Origin: Zoroaster sp. YZ-2022
Lineage: Eukaryota; Echinodermata; Asteroidea; Forcipulatida; Zoroasteridae
Assembly: GCA_029582265.1 (NCBI GenBank)
Contig: CM055823.1
Coordinates: 20,890,827 to 20,954,826, forward strand
Direction of reading: 5' to 3'
Length of the DNA: 64,000 bases
Shown: positions 10,364 through 21,330 of the stretch, in pieces
Layout of the letters: every line of letters starts with the position of its first letter
How positions within the stretch are numbered: position 1 is the stretch's first letter
Notes under the pieces: model-generated
Databases searched by the model: none
What the model was told of the DNA's origin: nothing
The model's input: the letters and a program-made list of their open reading frames with translations, nothing else
Made by a program: the position numbers and the translations under genes

Positions 10364-10455
10364 ATTTAATAATAATAACAATAATAATAATAATAAAGAT
10401 TTGTAGCGCGCACATATCTACCCTGCTGGGCGCTTAAGGCGCGAAAACAAAGGGG
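10364..10455 (-). repeat. L2-like LINE 3' tail, minus strand
   Basis: On the minus strand this reads GCGCCTTAAGCGCCCAGCAG, then GGTAGATATGTGCGCGCTAC and (TTA)n. It is nearly identical to the 3' terminus of the L2-like LINE ending at about 47028. Only the tail remains. Confidence 0.75.
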
Positions 10456-11969
10456 AAAAAACATGATTACAAACAATATACAATGTTAGCATAGGAAAAA
10501 AAATTCGTGTTGGGTGTGCCCCCCGTCTAACAAATTCCTGGATCCGCGCCCGATTATAGAGTAAGAATTTTTTATTTAATGGTATTTATGGACGTAAACA
10601 TGTAAGTTTAAGGTCATGGGAACATTTATTTAAAGAAAACCGTGGGGCACAAGTTTGCCTGTGCATTGTGTACTAACTACATATCTAGTTAAGTACTGGA
10701 TTTATATAGGTTAAGGTTGTATATACAGGTATATTTAATAATTATTATTTTGTGCATTCTGTCTACTAGGTTTTTCTTGAATGTGGAGGCTGGAATAAAT
10801 GCACAGAAACAGTGCAGTACAACCTCATATCAGCATCAAGCTGCATTTTCATTATTCCTTATTGCTACACTTATAAAACAAGTTCTTAAATCATTTAAAT
10901 ATACTCAGAAATCTCAAACTTGTTTAAAGGAAAGGTACAGATCATAAAACAGGTGTTCGCGTTTTCAGAAAACAACAAACAGTTAATTGTTACATGTTTG
11001 TCATGCAACTCGTGTTTTTGTATGCAACATACTTATGTATTATTTTTGTTATGTTTTACAACATTTTTAAATGGTTTTTGTAAATTCGACATAAAAATTA
11101 ATTTCTGTTTCTGTAAGATAAATGCACTTGAAGGAATAGTTAATCTTGATAATTGGTTTTTGAAGTTAATGTGAATGTACATGATCTACACGATTGGAAT
11201 GAGACTACCTATACTTGCGTATATACTCAGCGTGACTAGAGAGTAATACCGGATTAGGTGCATTTTAACCAATTTTACGAGAGGCTTACTCATTTCATAA
11301 CAAGGACACTGAGGCAATAGAGATTAGAGGGTTACACAGCTATGATTTTATTTAAGAGAAACAAATGAACAATATTTGATTGAGTTGAATAAACCAGATA
11401 TATAGTCGGTCATTGTCACCATTTATATTGATTAATATAGTGTTCTTTGTTGAAATTGTCTGTTTAGAGTGAGGGAGGTATCAGGGTGATTAGTGCATGA
11501 TTGGGAGATACATTTCCACCCGAACGGACTGACTCTTCCGGCCCTGACTATTTCGCACACCCGCGTGTCATTGCCTGTTGACACTTTGTCCCATAATAGT
11601 AAATGGTAATTTCGCCAGAATATTATAATTATTTCAATATAACGTGAACTATTTTAGGAAAACACTTGAAATAAACAATCTAAATTTGAAATAACGGTAG
11701 TATTACCACTATTCACTTAAAAAGTGCTGTCCTTTCCATCGGAACTGTTTAAGATATTTTTCCAGTAATCTGTGTTTATGCAAAAAGACTAGCATTTGTG
11801 GGATTCATACTTTTTCGAAAAAATATGACAGGCCTGTCCAAGGATTTTTCCATAAATGTGAGGTCGAATCAATAACAAATTCAGTCAAAAAGCCCTGAGA
11901 ACGTGAATATGATGCAAAATCAATCGCAATGGACTCTTAATATCATTTTGTCGAACTTGTATAACGATA
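10456..11969. other. No gene recognised
   Basis: AT-rich sequence. CCTGGATCCGCGCC at 10536-10549 is the reverse complement of the transposon-end-like sequence at 3601. Short frames at 10717-11174 lack splice context and motifs. Nothing else stands out. Confidence 0.45.
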
Positions 11970-12046
11970 AGTAAGACTAATTGCGGTGACACCATGTGGA
12001 ATCTCAATTGAGTAGTAATTAGTTCTGAAAAGAACTGGGGGTATAA
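11970..12046 (-). repeat. Penelope 3' tail fragment, minus strand
   Basis: The reverse complement matches the extreme 3' end of the Penelope family (GAACTAATTACTACTCAATTG, then CCGCAATTAGTCTTACTTAT). The hairpin part is missing. Confidence 0.7.
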
Positions 12047-13075
12047 CAAGAAAATCAACTCTTATTTAAATAATCTTCCGTTTTGCTGATCATTGGTCAG
12101 AATGGATGCTGCCCTCACATGTTAGTAATTGATTTCGCAAGACGAACAATTTATTAGCGTATAGCCCAGAGATCTGACGTCACGCTTCGAGGTCATAACA
12201 CTCAAGTGGATCTCAGGAGGATGAGGCAATCCAAAAACCTAATTGTAAAGAAACAATAGATTAATGAGTTAGGAAATAGGATTGGACAAAGAGACAAAGT
12301 CAGTCTAATCTATGGATAGATGGTGAAAACATCCATTAAAAGAAGACAATCATCAATTATCACCTAATGATCAAACCTTTGTGGGGAACTTTATAAGATA
12401 ATGAAAACGTATTATGGTCTCAAACAATCTCCAGGAAGATTGAGGCCTATTAAACAAATACAAATAAATAAAGGCAACCATGGGGGCCCGGCGGGCAACT
12501 AGATAAACTACATTTCTAATTAAGAGACATGACATTTGATTTATATTGGATGTGGCTTCTTTTTGCATGTGTGATGGCGCATGCCTCACTCATCAGGAAA
12601 CATAAAAATACCAATGCAGTCTTTCCAGTCGGCAATCCTGTTGGCAAGTGTCACGTAATTCCAACATAAACTGCACACCTACTTCGCATGCGCTGGCTCC
12701 AATGATCATCAGAAGCCCATTAACCACCCTTTTTAAAGGATTTATTGAAGCAATTTGGACTTGCCTTAGTAAATTATGTGTTATAAAGACTCAAAATCTT
12801 AACAAAGACAATCTCTGCAAAATACACAAATGTGTGCCAGATTTGGAACCGGAAGTAGCGAAAAGAATGCACGTACTACCAATGCGCGTGCGTATTACAT
12901 CTCGACTTGCCAACAGGATAGAGATCAGTGATCACGATACATTTTTAAGTCCATAATTCTTACTGAATTACCACAACTCTCTCAGTATATACAAGTACGT
13001 CTCCGTGCTTGCGAACATTGTTTTTTTGCATATTGTTATATTTGCTTTTCAAGATGCATCATCCGTATTTCACAG
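12047..13075. other. Upstream of plus-strand exons; no exon assigned
   Basis: Upstream exons of the gene at 13076-13481 may lie here, but no segment combines an open frame, a clear acceptor and a phase-0 donor. The frame at 12648-12956 is not obviously coding. Confidence 0.35.
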
Positions 13076-13300
13076 GTGAATCCCGGCAATTATTTTTCTT
13101 CTATTGGCAAACCAATATTTGAAAATTACAAATTTAACACAAATAGATATGTTTACAGTAATAAAAGTTCCGACGAGGTGAATTCATTAACTCATAAATT
13201 AAGGAACTTAAAGCCAGTTTACACTAAGTTTAATGGTAATACTTGGACAAAAAAGGAATTACAAGGGACGTTTGATACCATCATCAACATTATACATCAA
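13076..13300 (+). CDS. Penultimate exon of an unrecognised gene
   Basis: The acceptor CCGTATTTCACAG precedes a 75-codon frame that ends at a strong donor (CATCAA then GTAAGT). The frame is open despite high AT content and reads protein-like: VNPGNYFSSIGKPIFENYKF, then LTHKLRNLKPVYTKFNGNTW and KKELQGTFDTIINIIH. It starts and ends in phase 0. The next exon begins 151 bp downstream at a pyrimidine-rich acceptor and is also phase 0. I do not recognise the family. The predicted segment is soluble and basic, with no signal peptide or membrane span here. It converges with the minus-strand secreted-peptide gene whose 3' end overlaps it. Confidence 0.55.
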
Positions 13301-13333
13301 GTAAGTTTCATGTAAAATAGTCATCGTTAATGA

Positions 13334-13339
13334 TTTATT
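13334..13339 (-). promoter_or_regulatory. Candidate poly(A) signal of the secreted-peptide gene
   Basis: AATAAA on the minus strand, about 240 bp past the stop codon at 13577. It lies inside the intron of the converging plus-strand gene, so the two transcripts would overlap. Confidence 0.45.
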
Positions 13340-13451
13340 GGGGATGACCAATAGTCTCTGTGTATGGGGCTTTAAATACTGTAACACACACTTTTTGGGC
13401 AAGTATTTTCTACAATAGTTCATTTTGAACTATTTTTTCCATTTCTTTCAG

Positions 13452-13481
13452 GAAAATGAACATGTTGAGATACAAATATAA
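13452..13481 (+). CDS. Terminal exon of the same plus-strand gene
   Basis: The acceptor CCATTTCTTTCAG is followed in phase 0 by nine codons (ENEHVEIQI) and TAA. The intron of 151 bp has a GTAAGT donor and a T-rich tract, which supports this splice over read-through of the donor. Confidence 0.5.
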   Translation, partial: ENEHVEIQI

Positions 13482-13576
13482 AAACTGTAAGAATTCACAA
13501 GAAGGGCAAAACGAGAAAACAATACAAATGATAACTCACTCCGATTATGTGTCTCTATCACTCCAACGATAATTCG

Positions 13577-13621
13577 TCAAACCAATCTACGCTGTTGACT
13601 GTTTGTCCTTGTCAAAGGCGG
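13577..13621 (-). CDS. Secreted Cys-peptide precursor, exon 4 (terminal)
   Basis: The acceptor ACTTTCCCAG leads in phase 0 to PPLTRTNSQQRRLV and TGA. The tail is basic and Gln/Arg-rich. It joins exon 3, which ends in phase 0. A later or alternative last exon cannot be excluded. Confidence 0.55.
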   Translation of the reverse strand, partial: PPLTRTNSQQRRLV

Positions 13622-14039
13622 CTGGGAAAGTTAGCTGTGACAAAACAATTGATTTGAAACTAAGAACACTTTTATCAGAAATAGCCTACAGCAGGCAGTT
13701 TGATATCGTATACGCGTTCTCATAGTATACATATATCAAGGAGATTGAATTACTGACAAACCAGCCGTACTTAACTGACTATTCGTGCCCCGCACGGGAG
13801 TCTCCGTTTAAATGATTTTGTATTTTTGGAAGTTTTTGGAGACGAAAGTGCGCACCTCTCCTTTGTATTATTATTTCCCCGTCACCGAAACGGCGGATGT
13901 CATGTTTCACCCCTGTTTTATGGTGTAAACCGAGGACATATAACAAAAGGGAACAACAAGTCCTCGGTTGGCGGTTATTGTTTGGGTACGCGTACATGTA
14001 CAGTACATCACTTTGTACGTGGAATTTGACTCGCGTCAG

Positions 14040-14187
14040 CGACAATCACAAAAGAAAACTACAATTTCTCAAACATATCATGAATTATAACGACCAAGAA
14101 ATACTCAATGGGGGTTCATTGGATGATGCCCTCCTATATATAAGAAACATAACAAATCATAGCCAAGCCATGATAATAAAAAAGTAG
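14040..14187 (+). CDS. Candidate terminal exon, plus strand
   Basis: Following CTCGCGTCAG, one frame reads DNHKRKLQFLKHIMNYNDQE, then ILNGGSLDDALLYIRNITNH to a TAG. Composition is protein-like, with alternating helices, but the start phase (one base) does not match the exon ending at 13300 and no upstream partner was found. It could belong to another isoform or be a relic. Confidence 0.3.
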
Positions 14188-14193
14188 GGTAAC

Positions 14194-14382
14194 TGTAGGG
14201 AAATTTGGACACTTAAGCACATAATTATTTTATATTCACTAAAAAAAGTGAACATTTATTATACAACTAGTTTACAATTTAAAAAGTTATATCCTTCAGG
14301 TTTATTAAAAAAAAAAAAAAAAAAACTATCGTCAAAATAATTTTAGTGGGTCAAATATATTAAGTGTCCCCCATTCCCTACA
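14194..14382. mobile_element. 189-bp MITE
   Basis: The ends TGTAGGGAA....GGACACTTAA and the reverse complement of TTAAGTGTCC....TTCCCTACA match at 19 of 23 positions, enclosing an A-rich core. Non-coding. It lies between exons 3 and 4 of the minus-strand gene. Confidence 0.6.
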
Positions 14383-15283
14383 TGTGTAGGTCACTTGGGA
14401 CCCCAGTAAAAACCTTTGAATAACGCTGTTTTATCATAATAACACATTATAGCTACCTTAGTATTACCGTTATTTTACGGTGAAAAGTGTGTAAATTCTA
14501 CGGTGAATTACCGTAATCATCCCTTTCTGTGTTTTACGGCCGAAACCCATAATACAGCCGTTCCCATTGCACACGAGGATATATCCAATATGTAAATGAT
14601 CTGACCTTAATTTGACCTAGCTTTGTGCTCGAATCATTTCCAAGGTTTAAATAATTATGTGAAAATGGGTGATTTTAGACCATTTTCAAATCTTTACTGT
14701 TAAATGTATGATAAAAAGGTAATATTTTGATGTTCTCTTCTATGTTGATGTAATAAAAGTACATTCAAAATTTAAAATAATATTGAAATATAGATTATAA
14801 TTGCATGCCACTATGACTAAAATGAGATTTGAAAGACAGTATATATAAAGGATACACAATTGATTTAATTTTGCCCTACACCGACGTGTGTATAGCACTG
14901 TATACGCGAAGCGTGACGATCTTCCGCGCAACATATCCAATGAAACCCCTGAATGGTACGCCTAGAGCCTCTCTCTATCCTTGATAGGATAAAGACAGGG
15001 GTCCAGTCTGGCCAAGAAATATCATATCAACAGAGGGCGCCTCCAATGTAAAACGACCAAAATGACATACAAAAACCAGTTACTATAATGACTGAAAGAC
15101 AATAACTACAATGGGCACGATAAAGTAGAACGTTTCTCTACCACTTATGAATGAAATAAACTGTGTATTTTATACTATCCGGATAACCTGAATAGACACA
15201 AGCAAACCTGACTCACTGGCCACAAATTAAAACAAAAAATATAATGATAATTATATTAAAAAATATTCTTGATTTGTTTATAC
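14383..15283. other. Intron of the secreted-peptide gene; no other feature seen
   Basis: Lies between exons 4 and 3 on the minus strand. No further transposon ends or exons were recognised. Confidence 0.4.
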
Positions 15284-15339
15284 CTGTCTCTCATGATTGT
15301 TCTTCAAATCGTCCAAATCCAGTACTTCAAATCTTTTAC
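15284..15339 (-). CDS. Secreted Cys-peptide precursor, exon 3
   Basis: The acceptor AACTTTATAG and donor GTATAA (weak) bound 56 bp. Read in phase 1 it gives KRFEVLDLDDLKNNHERQ; with the split Arg codon at the junction this forms W-R-K-R, a potential dibasic processing site just after the Cys region. It ends in phase 0. Confidence 0.6.
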
Positions 15340-15611
15340 CTATAAAGTTGTGATAAAAACATTAATGTTAATGTTTAGCCTATCGTTGCCGGAATTTAAG
15401 GTGATAATTTAAGTTGTCAGTTATTCATGTCAACTATTCATTACAAATAAATACAAATATGCAAACAAGTTTTAAACCGCACTATACTTTGTTCGAGTGA
15501 TACAGCTGACTGACACAACCAAGGCAGTTACATCTATGTAACTTTACAATTTGAAGAGACTGCAAAAGCGTAGGTATTATGGAGATAGTGAGTTATAATA
15601 AGCCTACATAA

Positions 15612-15775
15612 TCGGGGCGCTACACCAGAGCGGTCTAGCGTATTGGACTTGTGTTCTGATGGCCGAGTCGCCAGAGTGTGTGTTAGAATCCTCATCGCGA
15701 ACATGGTGCTCGTGTCCTTGAGCAAGACACTTTACCATAATTTACCATAAATGGGTACCTGGCAATAACTAGATA
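15612..15775 (+). repeat. SINE head fused to a second repeat
   Basis: A tRNA-like head (GAGCGGTCTAGCGTATTGGA) and the family body TCCTTGAGCAAGACACTTTACC are followed by GGGTACCTGGCAATAACTAG and GACTGGCATCCCATCCAGGG, which belong to a different 3' module. So this is a chimeric or second SINE subtype. Confidence 0.65.
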
Positions 15776-15951
15776 GACTGGCATCCCATCCAGGGGGAAT
15801 AGAAACATTCTCAGTCGTTTCATGCCAACAAAACCGGAGATGATGAGCCAATGTGGCTCGTGATAGACTTTACTTCTTAATCGTTTAAAAAGAATATGAA
15901 TCATTGATGTTGTCCTCTTTCGGCTGCTCCCGTTAGGGGGAGAACAGCGGA

Positions 15952-16225
15952 TCATGATCCGCATATTTGATTTGGCATAGGTTTTACGCCGGATGCCCTT
16001 CCTGACGCAACCCTCCCATTTATCCGGGCTTGGGACCGGCACTGGCTTGTACGTCCCCAGTGGCTGGGTTCAATTCGGCACTCGCAGCAATTATGGTAAA
16101 GTGTCTTGCTCAAGGACACAAGCACCATGGTCGCGGTAAGGCTTCGAACCCTCACACTCTGACGATTCAGCCATCAGAACACAAATCCGATGCACTAAAC
16201 CGCTCGACCATGGCACCCCATGAAT
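15952..16225 (-). repeat. Chimeric SINE, minus strand
   Basis: The minus strand has a tRNA-like head near 16200 and the common body near 16100, then a 3' part (GCCGGTCCCAAGCCCGGATA, GGAAGGGCATCCGGCGTAAA) not shared with the (TTA)n-tailed SINEs. That block resembles a 3' module widespread in animal retroposons. Confidence 0.65.
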
Positions 16226-16518
16226 CATTGATAATGTAGACAAAATAATTCAAAGAATGTTTGATACAAATTTTACAATTTTACACAAGTAAGTGTTATG
16301 TAAGATTGTAATAATTTATGTTTTGTTTTTATTTATTTATTGTTTTTTTAAATACCACTGTACCACTGTTGTACTTTCCCTGTAAATGATTATCTTTTAT
16401 AACGTTTTGATGGGTTATAAGATTGTATCAAGGAGGCAAAGAGTGCAAGTATTTCTTAACTTTCTGTCAGTACGTATAAACATCATCAGTTATAATTTGA
16501 AAGGAAAAACAAACTTAC

Positions 16519-16581
16519 GCCAGTCTTCTTTTTCACAGTACGTCTGTACACATGGCGCGGATGTACACTCCTTACATCTTT
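16519..16581 (-). CDS. Secreted Cys-peptide precursor, exon 2 (Cys region)
   Basis: Acceptor TTGTTTGTTCAACAG, donor GTAAGT, 63 bp, phase 1-1. It encodes RCKECTSAPCVQTYCEKEDW, with four Cys spaced C-x2-C-x4-C-x4-C, suggesting two disulphides in a compact loop. It joins exon 1 in phase. No known family is recognised from this spacing alone. Confidence 0.65.
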
Positions 16582-16689
16582 CTGTTGAACAAACAATGAG
16601 ACAAACATGACCTTCAGAAACAAACATGATCTAAATTTAACAGTTTAAGGGGAGGTACAACATTGGTATAACTAGATTATCAAATTAAT

Positions 16690-18065
16690 GAATGATTTTG
16701 TAAAAGTACCAATGTTGTTGTCGAGTCTACACGTAGCCAGTCCATCTTCGTACGCATGTTCGGGCGGCATCGGTGTACATAGCGAGGTCTGACATGGTAC
16801 ACAGTTGAGGCAGAAGAGGGGCACTGCAGCAGATGCAAGATGTCATTGCTTGTTCCACACTCACATATAGTTTTGATTCCCATGATTTCAGTGCAGACTT
16901 GGTGCGACCAACTCCAGATCTCAAACGGTTTTTTCGTTGGCACCAGGCGGGAGCGCTTCCTGAGGTGGTATAAGGATGCCTGGTACCTGGTTGGCTATTA
17001 ATATGTTCTTCCATACGGATCTAGTCTTGTTTCAGCAGATGATGATTCCAACGGAAGTGTGGTGGAGGAAACTCTTCCTTGATACGAGTCGGCTCCGTGC
17101 TGTCTCAGACGCTCTGTCCTGCTTGCAACATCCCTCCGTATTGATGGAGGGGCAATGCCATCAAGGAGATAAAGGTGATCGGTTTTCGTCGGTCTGAGGC
17201 AGCCTGTGATGGAGCGACAACTTGCATTGAGGACTGGATCTACAATCCCGGCCAAAATAGTTGGGACGCGTGCGTGACAATAAACATACTCTCCCCCTGT
17301 CCCCCACCCCCACTTCAATGTATTGACCCTGAGACAAAGACAGAGACTGCGGTTTGTCCGCGTCTGGTCACGGCTTCTTAGATGAACTAAGAGAAAATTC
17401 AGACAATCCTGGCCAAAATAGTTGGGACACGTGACAATAAATGTACCCTCCCCACTCCCCCACCAATGTTGTTATCTCCAGCCAGAGCACAGACCGCGCA
17501 ATGATAGCCAACATTGTCCGGGGGCCGGGGGCCCAGCGAGATTTGGCCGGGATATAGGTGTTTTGCATGTGCTGATCGGCACTATACCGGGCAGGCATAG
17601 TCTGCAACAGAGTAACACAAAGCCAGTGCGGTTGAGCGCAATGTTTGAGGGCTTGCACCCCACTGTGATGACGTAAGCTTCTGCAGGATGTTATTGCGGA
17701 TGATAACCTTAATTTGCCCTGGTCTTTTTTATGTGCTCTCTATAGGTGAGACTACGGTCCAATGTAACGCCAAGGTACAGGAGATGTCAAGTTTCCTGGA
17801 GGCCTGACTGTTACTCAAATAAAAAGCACATTATCTGAGTTTTAGCGGGATTTGCTGTGAGGTGGTTCACGGAGTAGTAGTGTGAGAGGCTATCGAGTGC
17901 ATCAGCGAGAGTGGCCTCAACCGCAGTGAAGATATCATCCTGACATGCGATGCATAGATCATCCGCATAAATGAACCGCCGAGTGCTGGAATCTCAAGGC
18001 TGGTCATTGGTATACTATAGTAAGGGGGCCAGGACACTGCCCTGCGGGAGTACCAATCATTTTGT
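16690..18065 (-). pseudogene. Degenerate non-LTR retrotransposon reverse transcriptase
   Basis: Read on the minus strand from 18065, broken frames give GTPAGQCPGPLTIVYTNDQP, RRFIYADDLCIACQDD (RT catalytic box), NHLTANPAKTQ, YLGVTLDRSLTY, then CRSITGCLRPTKTDHLYLLD and GIAPPSIRRDVASR. Further on comes a C-terminal Cys/His motif (CECGTSNDILHLLQCP), typical of LINE ORF2 ends. There are many stops and frameshifts, and the copy is 5'-truncated near the RT palm. It belongs to the non-LTR class; the clade (I/Jockey group or similar) is uncertain. It lies in intron 1 of the minus-strand peptide gene, in the same orientation as that gene. Confidence 0.75.
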
Positions 18066-18462
18066 GAAATTGTTCCGTCTGAAGTGTTTTTATCTTCGAG
18101 GAAAATAATGAATTGTTATGTCCAATTTTCATAAAAACGCAAGGGGAAATTTTTTGTTAAAACAAAAAAGCATAACAAAATGTAGACTTCAAATCAAGTC
18201 GTAGATTGGCCGTATTTGTCTGTAGGTATGCGCACCGTTTCTTTCATAGCGTGCATGCACTGTGCATTATACCGCATCATCAACTACCTCGATCGCATTG
18301 CATAACATAATTGCCATTGGCAGCAGTGATTCCCCATGAGTACGAGGGTGCGTCCAAATTAATCTGAACCTAAGCTAGACTGGTCCTCTGTCTTTATTTT
18401 ATATGGGTGCACCCCACTAAATAGTGAGGAATTCATGCGCCGAGCTGTTTATCATAAAGTGT

Positions 18463-19060
18463 AGGTAAAACTGGAGGTACAACTCGACGTTTCGATCAGT
18501 GTGCTCTGATCGTCCTCAGGAGAATGCCGGACTCTGGGGAATGCTGCTGCTTAAGTAGGCTGCTGGAGGATTACGCGATCACAGGATGCTGGTGGATTAG
18601 TGCGTTGATGCGTGCAGGCGGGAACTGTGGATCCTAGTGGTAGGGGGAAGGAGTGTGTGCTCACTGAAGTGAATCAGTTGTAGACAAGCACTAGGGGAAG
18701 GAGGGTGGTTGACTTAGGATATGGGAGATCCCTCAGTCTGGGGTGGGTTGTGGACTTTGGATATAGAGGATCCTTCAGTCTGTAGTATTGGTCGCCAAAT
18801 GTCGCTGATGTGGAAGCCGATGTCCTGTGGCACGGTGTCGTGTTTGACGATCTCGATGGCCTCTCTGATGCGTCTGGGGTGCCATGTGTCGATGGGTGTG
18901 ATGAGTTGGGCTGCCTGCCAGTCGATTTGATGGTCCTTGATGTGCGAGTGCTTGACGATGGCGGACTTCTCCAAATCTCCTCTGCGGCCGTGTGCTCGGT
19001 GTTCCTTCAATCTGATGGGGAGGTTGCGTCCTATTTCGCCGATGTACACCTTACCGCACT
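18463..19060 (-). repeat. Inverted, 5'-truncated Penelope 3' end
   Basis: The minus strand encodes the C-terminal endonuclease part: VYIGEI-type GIY-YIG remnant, NLPIRLKEHRAHGRRGDLEK, SAIVKHSHIKDH and REAIEIVKHDTVPQDIGFHI. It continues into the 3' UTR and hairpin tail. It starts exactly in the GIY-YIG motif, and this C-terminal stretch is more intact than in the main copy. Confidence 0.85.
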
Positions 19061-19307
19061 AACAGGAGAGAGCACCGGCACGGTGGAGGGCAATGAGTTG
19101 GCTAGCGAGTTGGCTAGCTGATGACGTCCGACTACAGATGAGTGATGTTTTGTGTAAAGCCAAGCCAGCCAAGCCCAACCTCTCCAGTTACTTTATCTGA
19201 ACTCGATTTAACTCAAATTCAGAAAAGCCTAAGGTCCACGGGAGGAATACAAATAGTCCTCTTATGTTTAAAAAAATCGCCTTTCCCGATGTAGCCCTTA
19301 CAAAGTC

Positions 19308-21016
19308 ATGTCATTAGTCAAGCCAGCTAAGCCCAACCTTTCCAAGGAGGAGCTTTTTGCTCTACGCGACATCAGACGGGACAGCTCCATCCACATCCTC
19401 ACTGCAGACAAAGGCAACGCTACAGTCATCATAGACCGATCACAATACACCGACAAGGTAAGTCACATTTTATCATCTGATTCATACCGCCCCCTCAAGA
19501 AGAACCCCATCCCATCCAAAGAGAAAAGAGTCGCTAGCCAACTCCTTGCCCTCCACCGTGCCGGTGCCCTCTCCACCCAACTCTACCGACATCTCAGACC
19601 ATCCAGCTCATCCTGCCCTAGGTTCTTTGGTCAGCCGAAGATTCACAAACCTGATGTTCCTCTCCGCCCTATCGTCGCCTCCAGAGGTCAGCTACGTACA
19701 CCACAGCCCATCATCTAGCTAAGATCCTCCGACCCTTGGTGGGTCTCACTCAGCACCATGTGTCCAACTCCGGTCAGTTCGTTGAGATCACCCGGGGCCT
19801 CACCCTTAAACCCAGCGACATCTTGGTTAGTTTTGATGTTGTCTCCTTATTCACCAATGTCCCAACTACAAAGACATGCCTCCTGGTGAAGGACAGACTC
19901 GTACAAGATCTTTCCCTTGATGATCGCACATCACTCACCCCTGACCAAATTCATGATTTGCTACTAACATGTGTCTCCTCAAATTGTTTTCAGTTTCAGG
20001 GCAAGTTCTACGAGCAGACAGCTGGGAACTCTATGGGATCTCCTCTATTCCCAGTCCTTGCTGATATTTTTATGGAAGAGTTTGAAATCTCTTCCCTCGA
20101 CACCGCCGACCTCCAACCGAAGCTGTGGCTCCGATACGCGGATGACACCTTTGTGGTTTGGCCACATAGCAGAGACACACTCCAGGAATGTCTACAACAT
20201 CTCAACCAGCAACACCCGAGCATCAAGTTTACCATGGAAACAGAAGAATACGGCAAGATCGCGTTCCTTGATGTTGGCATTTCCAGAAACCCAGACGGCT
20301 CCCTACACCACAACGTTTACAGAAAGCCCACGCACAAAGATCGGTACCTGAACCAGCGCTCCTTCCATCACTTAAGCATCAAGTCATCGGTCAACCGTAC
20401 CCTCGTACAACGCGCCTACAACATTTGTGACAAGGACAGCCTTCCCAAGGAACTACAGCACATCCGAACCACCCTCAAACACAACGGTTACAATCCCAGC
20501 AAGATCAGCACAACGAAGCCGGTTCCAAACCCCGAAAGCAAGGTAAGTAATCTAACCCTTTCTGCTTGTCTCCCCTATCTAGATTCGACGTCTCACAAAC
20601 TACAGCGCATCCTCCACTCAGCCCCCAGCAAACTCCAAGGACTTCTACACACCCACAAGGACAAACCGGACCCAAACAACAGAGTGGGAGTCTACCGGAT
20701 CCCCTGTGAGTGCGGTAAGGTGTACATTGGCGAAACAGAACGCAACCTCCCCATCAGATTGAAGGAACACCGAGTACACGGCCGCAGAGGAGAAGTCCGC
20801 CATCGTCAAGCACTCGCACATCAAGGACCATCAAATCGACTGGCAGGCAAATCAAATCAAATCAGAGAGGCCATCGAGATCGTCAAACACGACACCGTGC
20901 CACAGGACATCGGCTTCCACATCAGCGACATTTGGCGACCAATACTACAGACTGAAGGATCCTCTATATCCAAAGTCCACAACCCACCCCAGACTGAGGG
21001 ATCTCCTATATCCTAA
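19308..21016 (+). pseudogene. Penelope RT / GIY-YIG endonuclease, frameshifted
   Basis: The N-terminal segment has the Penelope signatures HILTADKGNATVIIDRSQYT, CPRFFGQPKIHKP and LRPIVASRG. A one-base frameshift near 19690 splits the frame; on the other side it reads ATYTTAHHLAKILRPLVG. The RT palm follows: SFDVVSLFTNVP (first Asp, about 19836), NSMGSPLFPVLADIFME, LRYADDTFVVW (about 20134) and FLDVGISRNPDGSLHHNVYR. The endonuclease begins GVYRIPCECGKVYIGETERN at about 20688, but after HGRRGE the sequence is scrambled by indels before rejoining REAIEIVKHDTV. With one frameshift and a damaged endonuclease, this copy is probably inactive but fairly young. Confidence 0.88.
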
Positions 21017-21330
21017 GTCAACCACCCTCCTTCCCCTAGTGCTTGTCTACAACTGATTCACTTCAGTGAGCACACACTCCTTCCCCCTACCCCTAGGATC
21101 CACAGTTCCCGCCTGCACGCATCAACGCACTAATCCACCAGCATCCTGTCTTCGCGTAATCCTCCAGCAGCCTACTTAAGCAGCAGCATTCCCCAGAGTC
21201 CGGCATGCTCCTGAGGACGATCAGAGCACACTGATCGAAACGTCGAGTTGTACCTCCAGTTTTTTCAGAACTAATTACTACTCAATTGAGATTCCACATG
21301 GTGCCACCGCAATTAGTCTTACTTATCATG

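Larger units (their letters stand above)
18463..21330 (+). mobile_element. Penelope-like element with inverted partial partner
   Basis: The plus-strand body (about 19240-21330) codes RT and GIY-YIG. Its left flank 18463-19060 is an inverted copy of its own 3' part (20712-21262). Penelope-like elements are known for such inverted or tandem pseudo-LTR arrangements. The 3' end carries GAGGACGATCAGAGCACACT, then GATCGAAACGTCGAG and CCGCAATTAGTCTTACTTAT, found as solo tails elsewhere in the window. A segment at 19068-19120 is also an inverted match to about 19530-19575. Confidence 0.85.
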
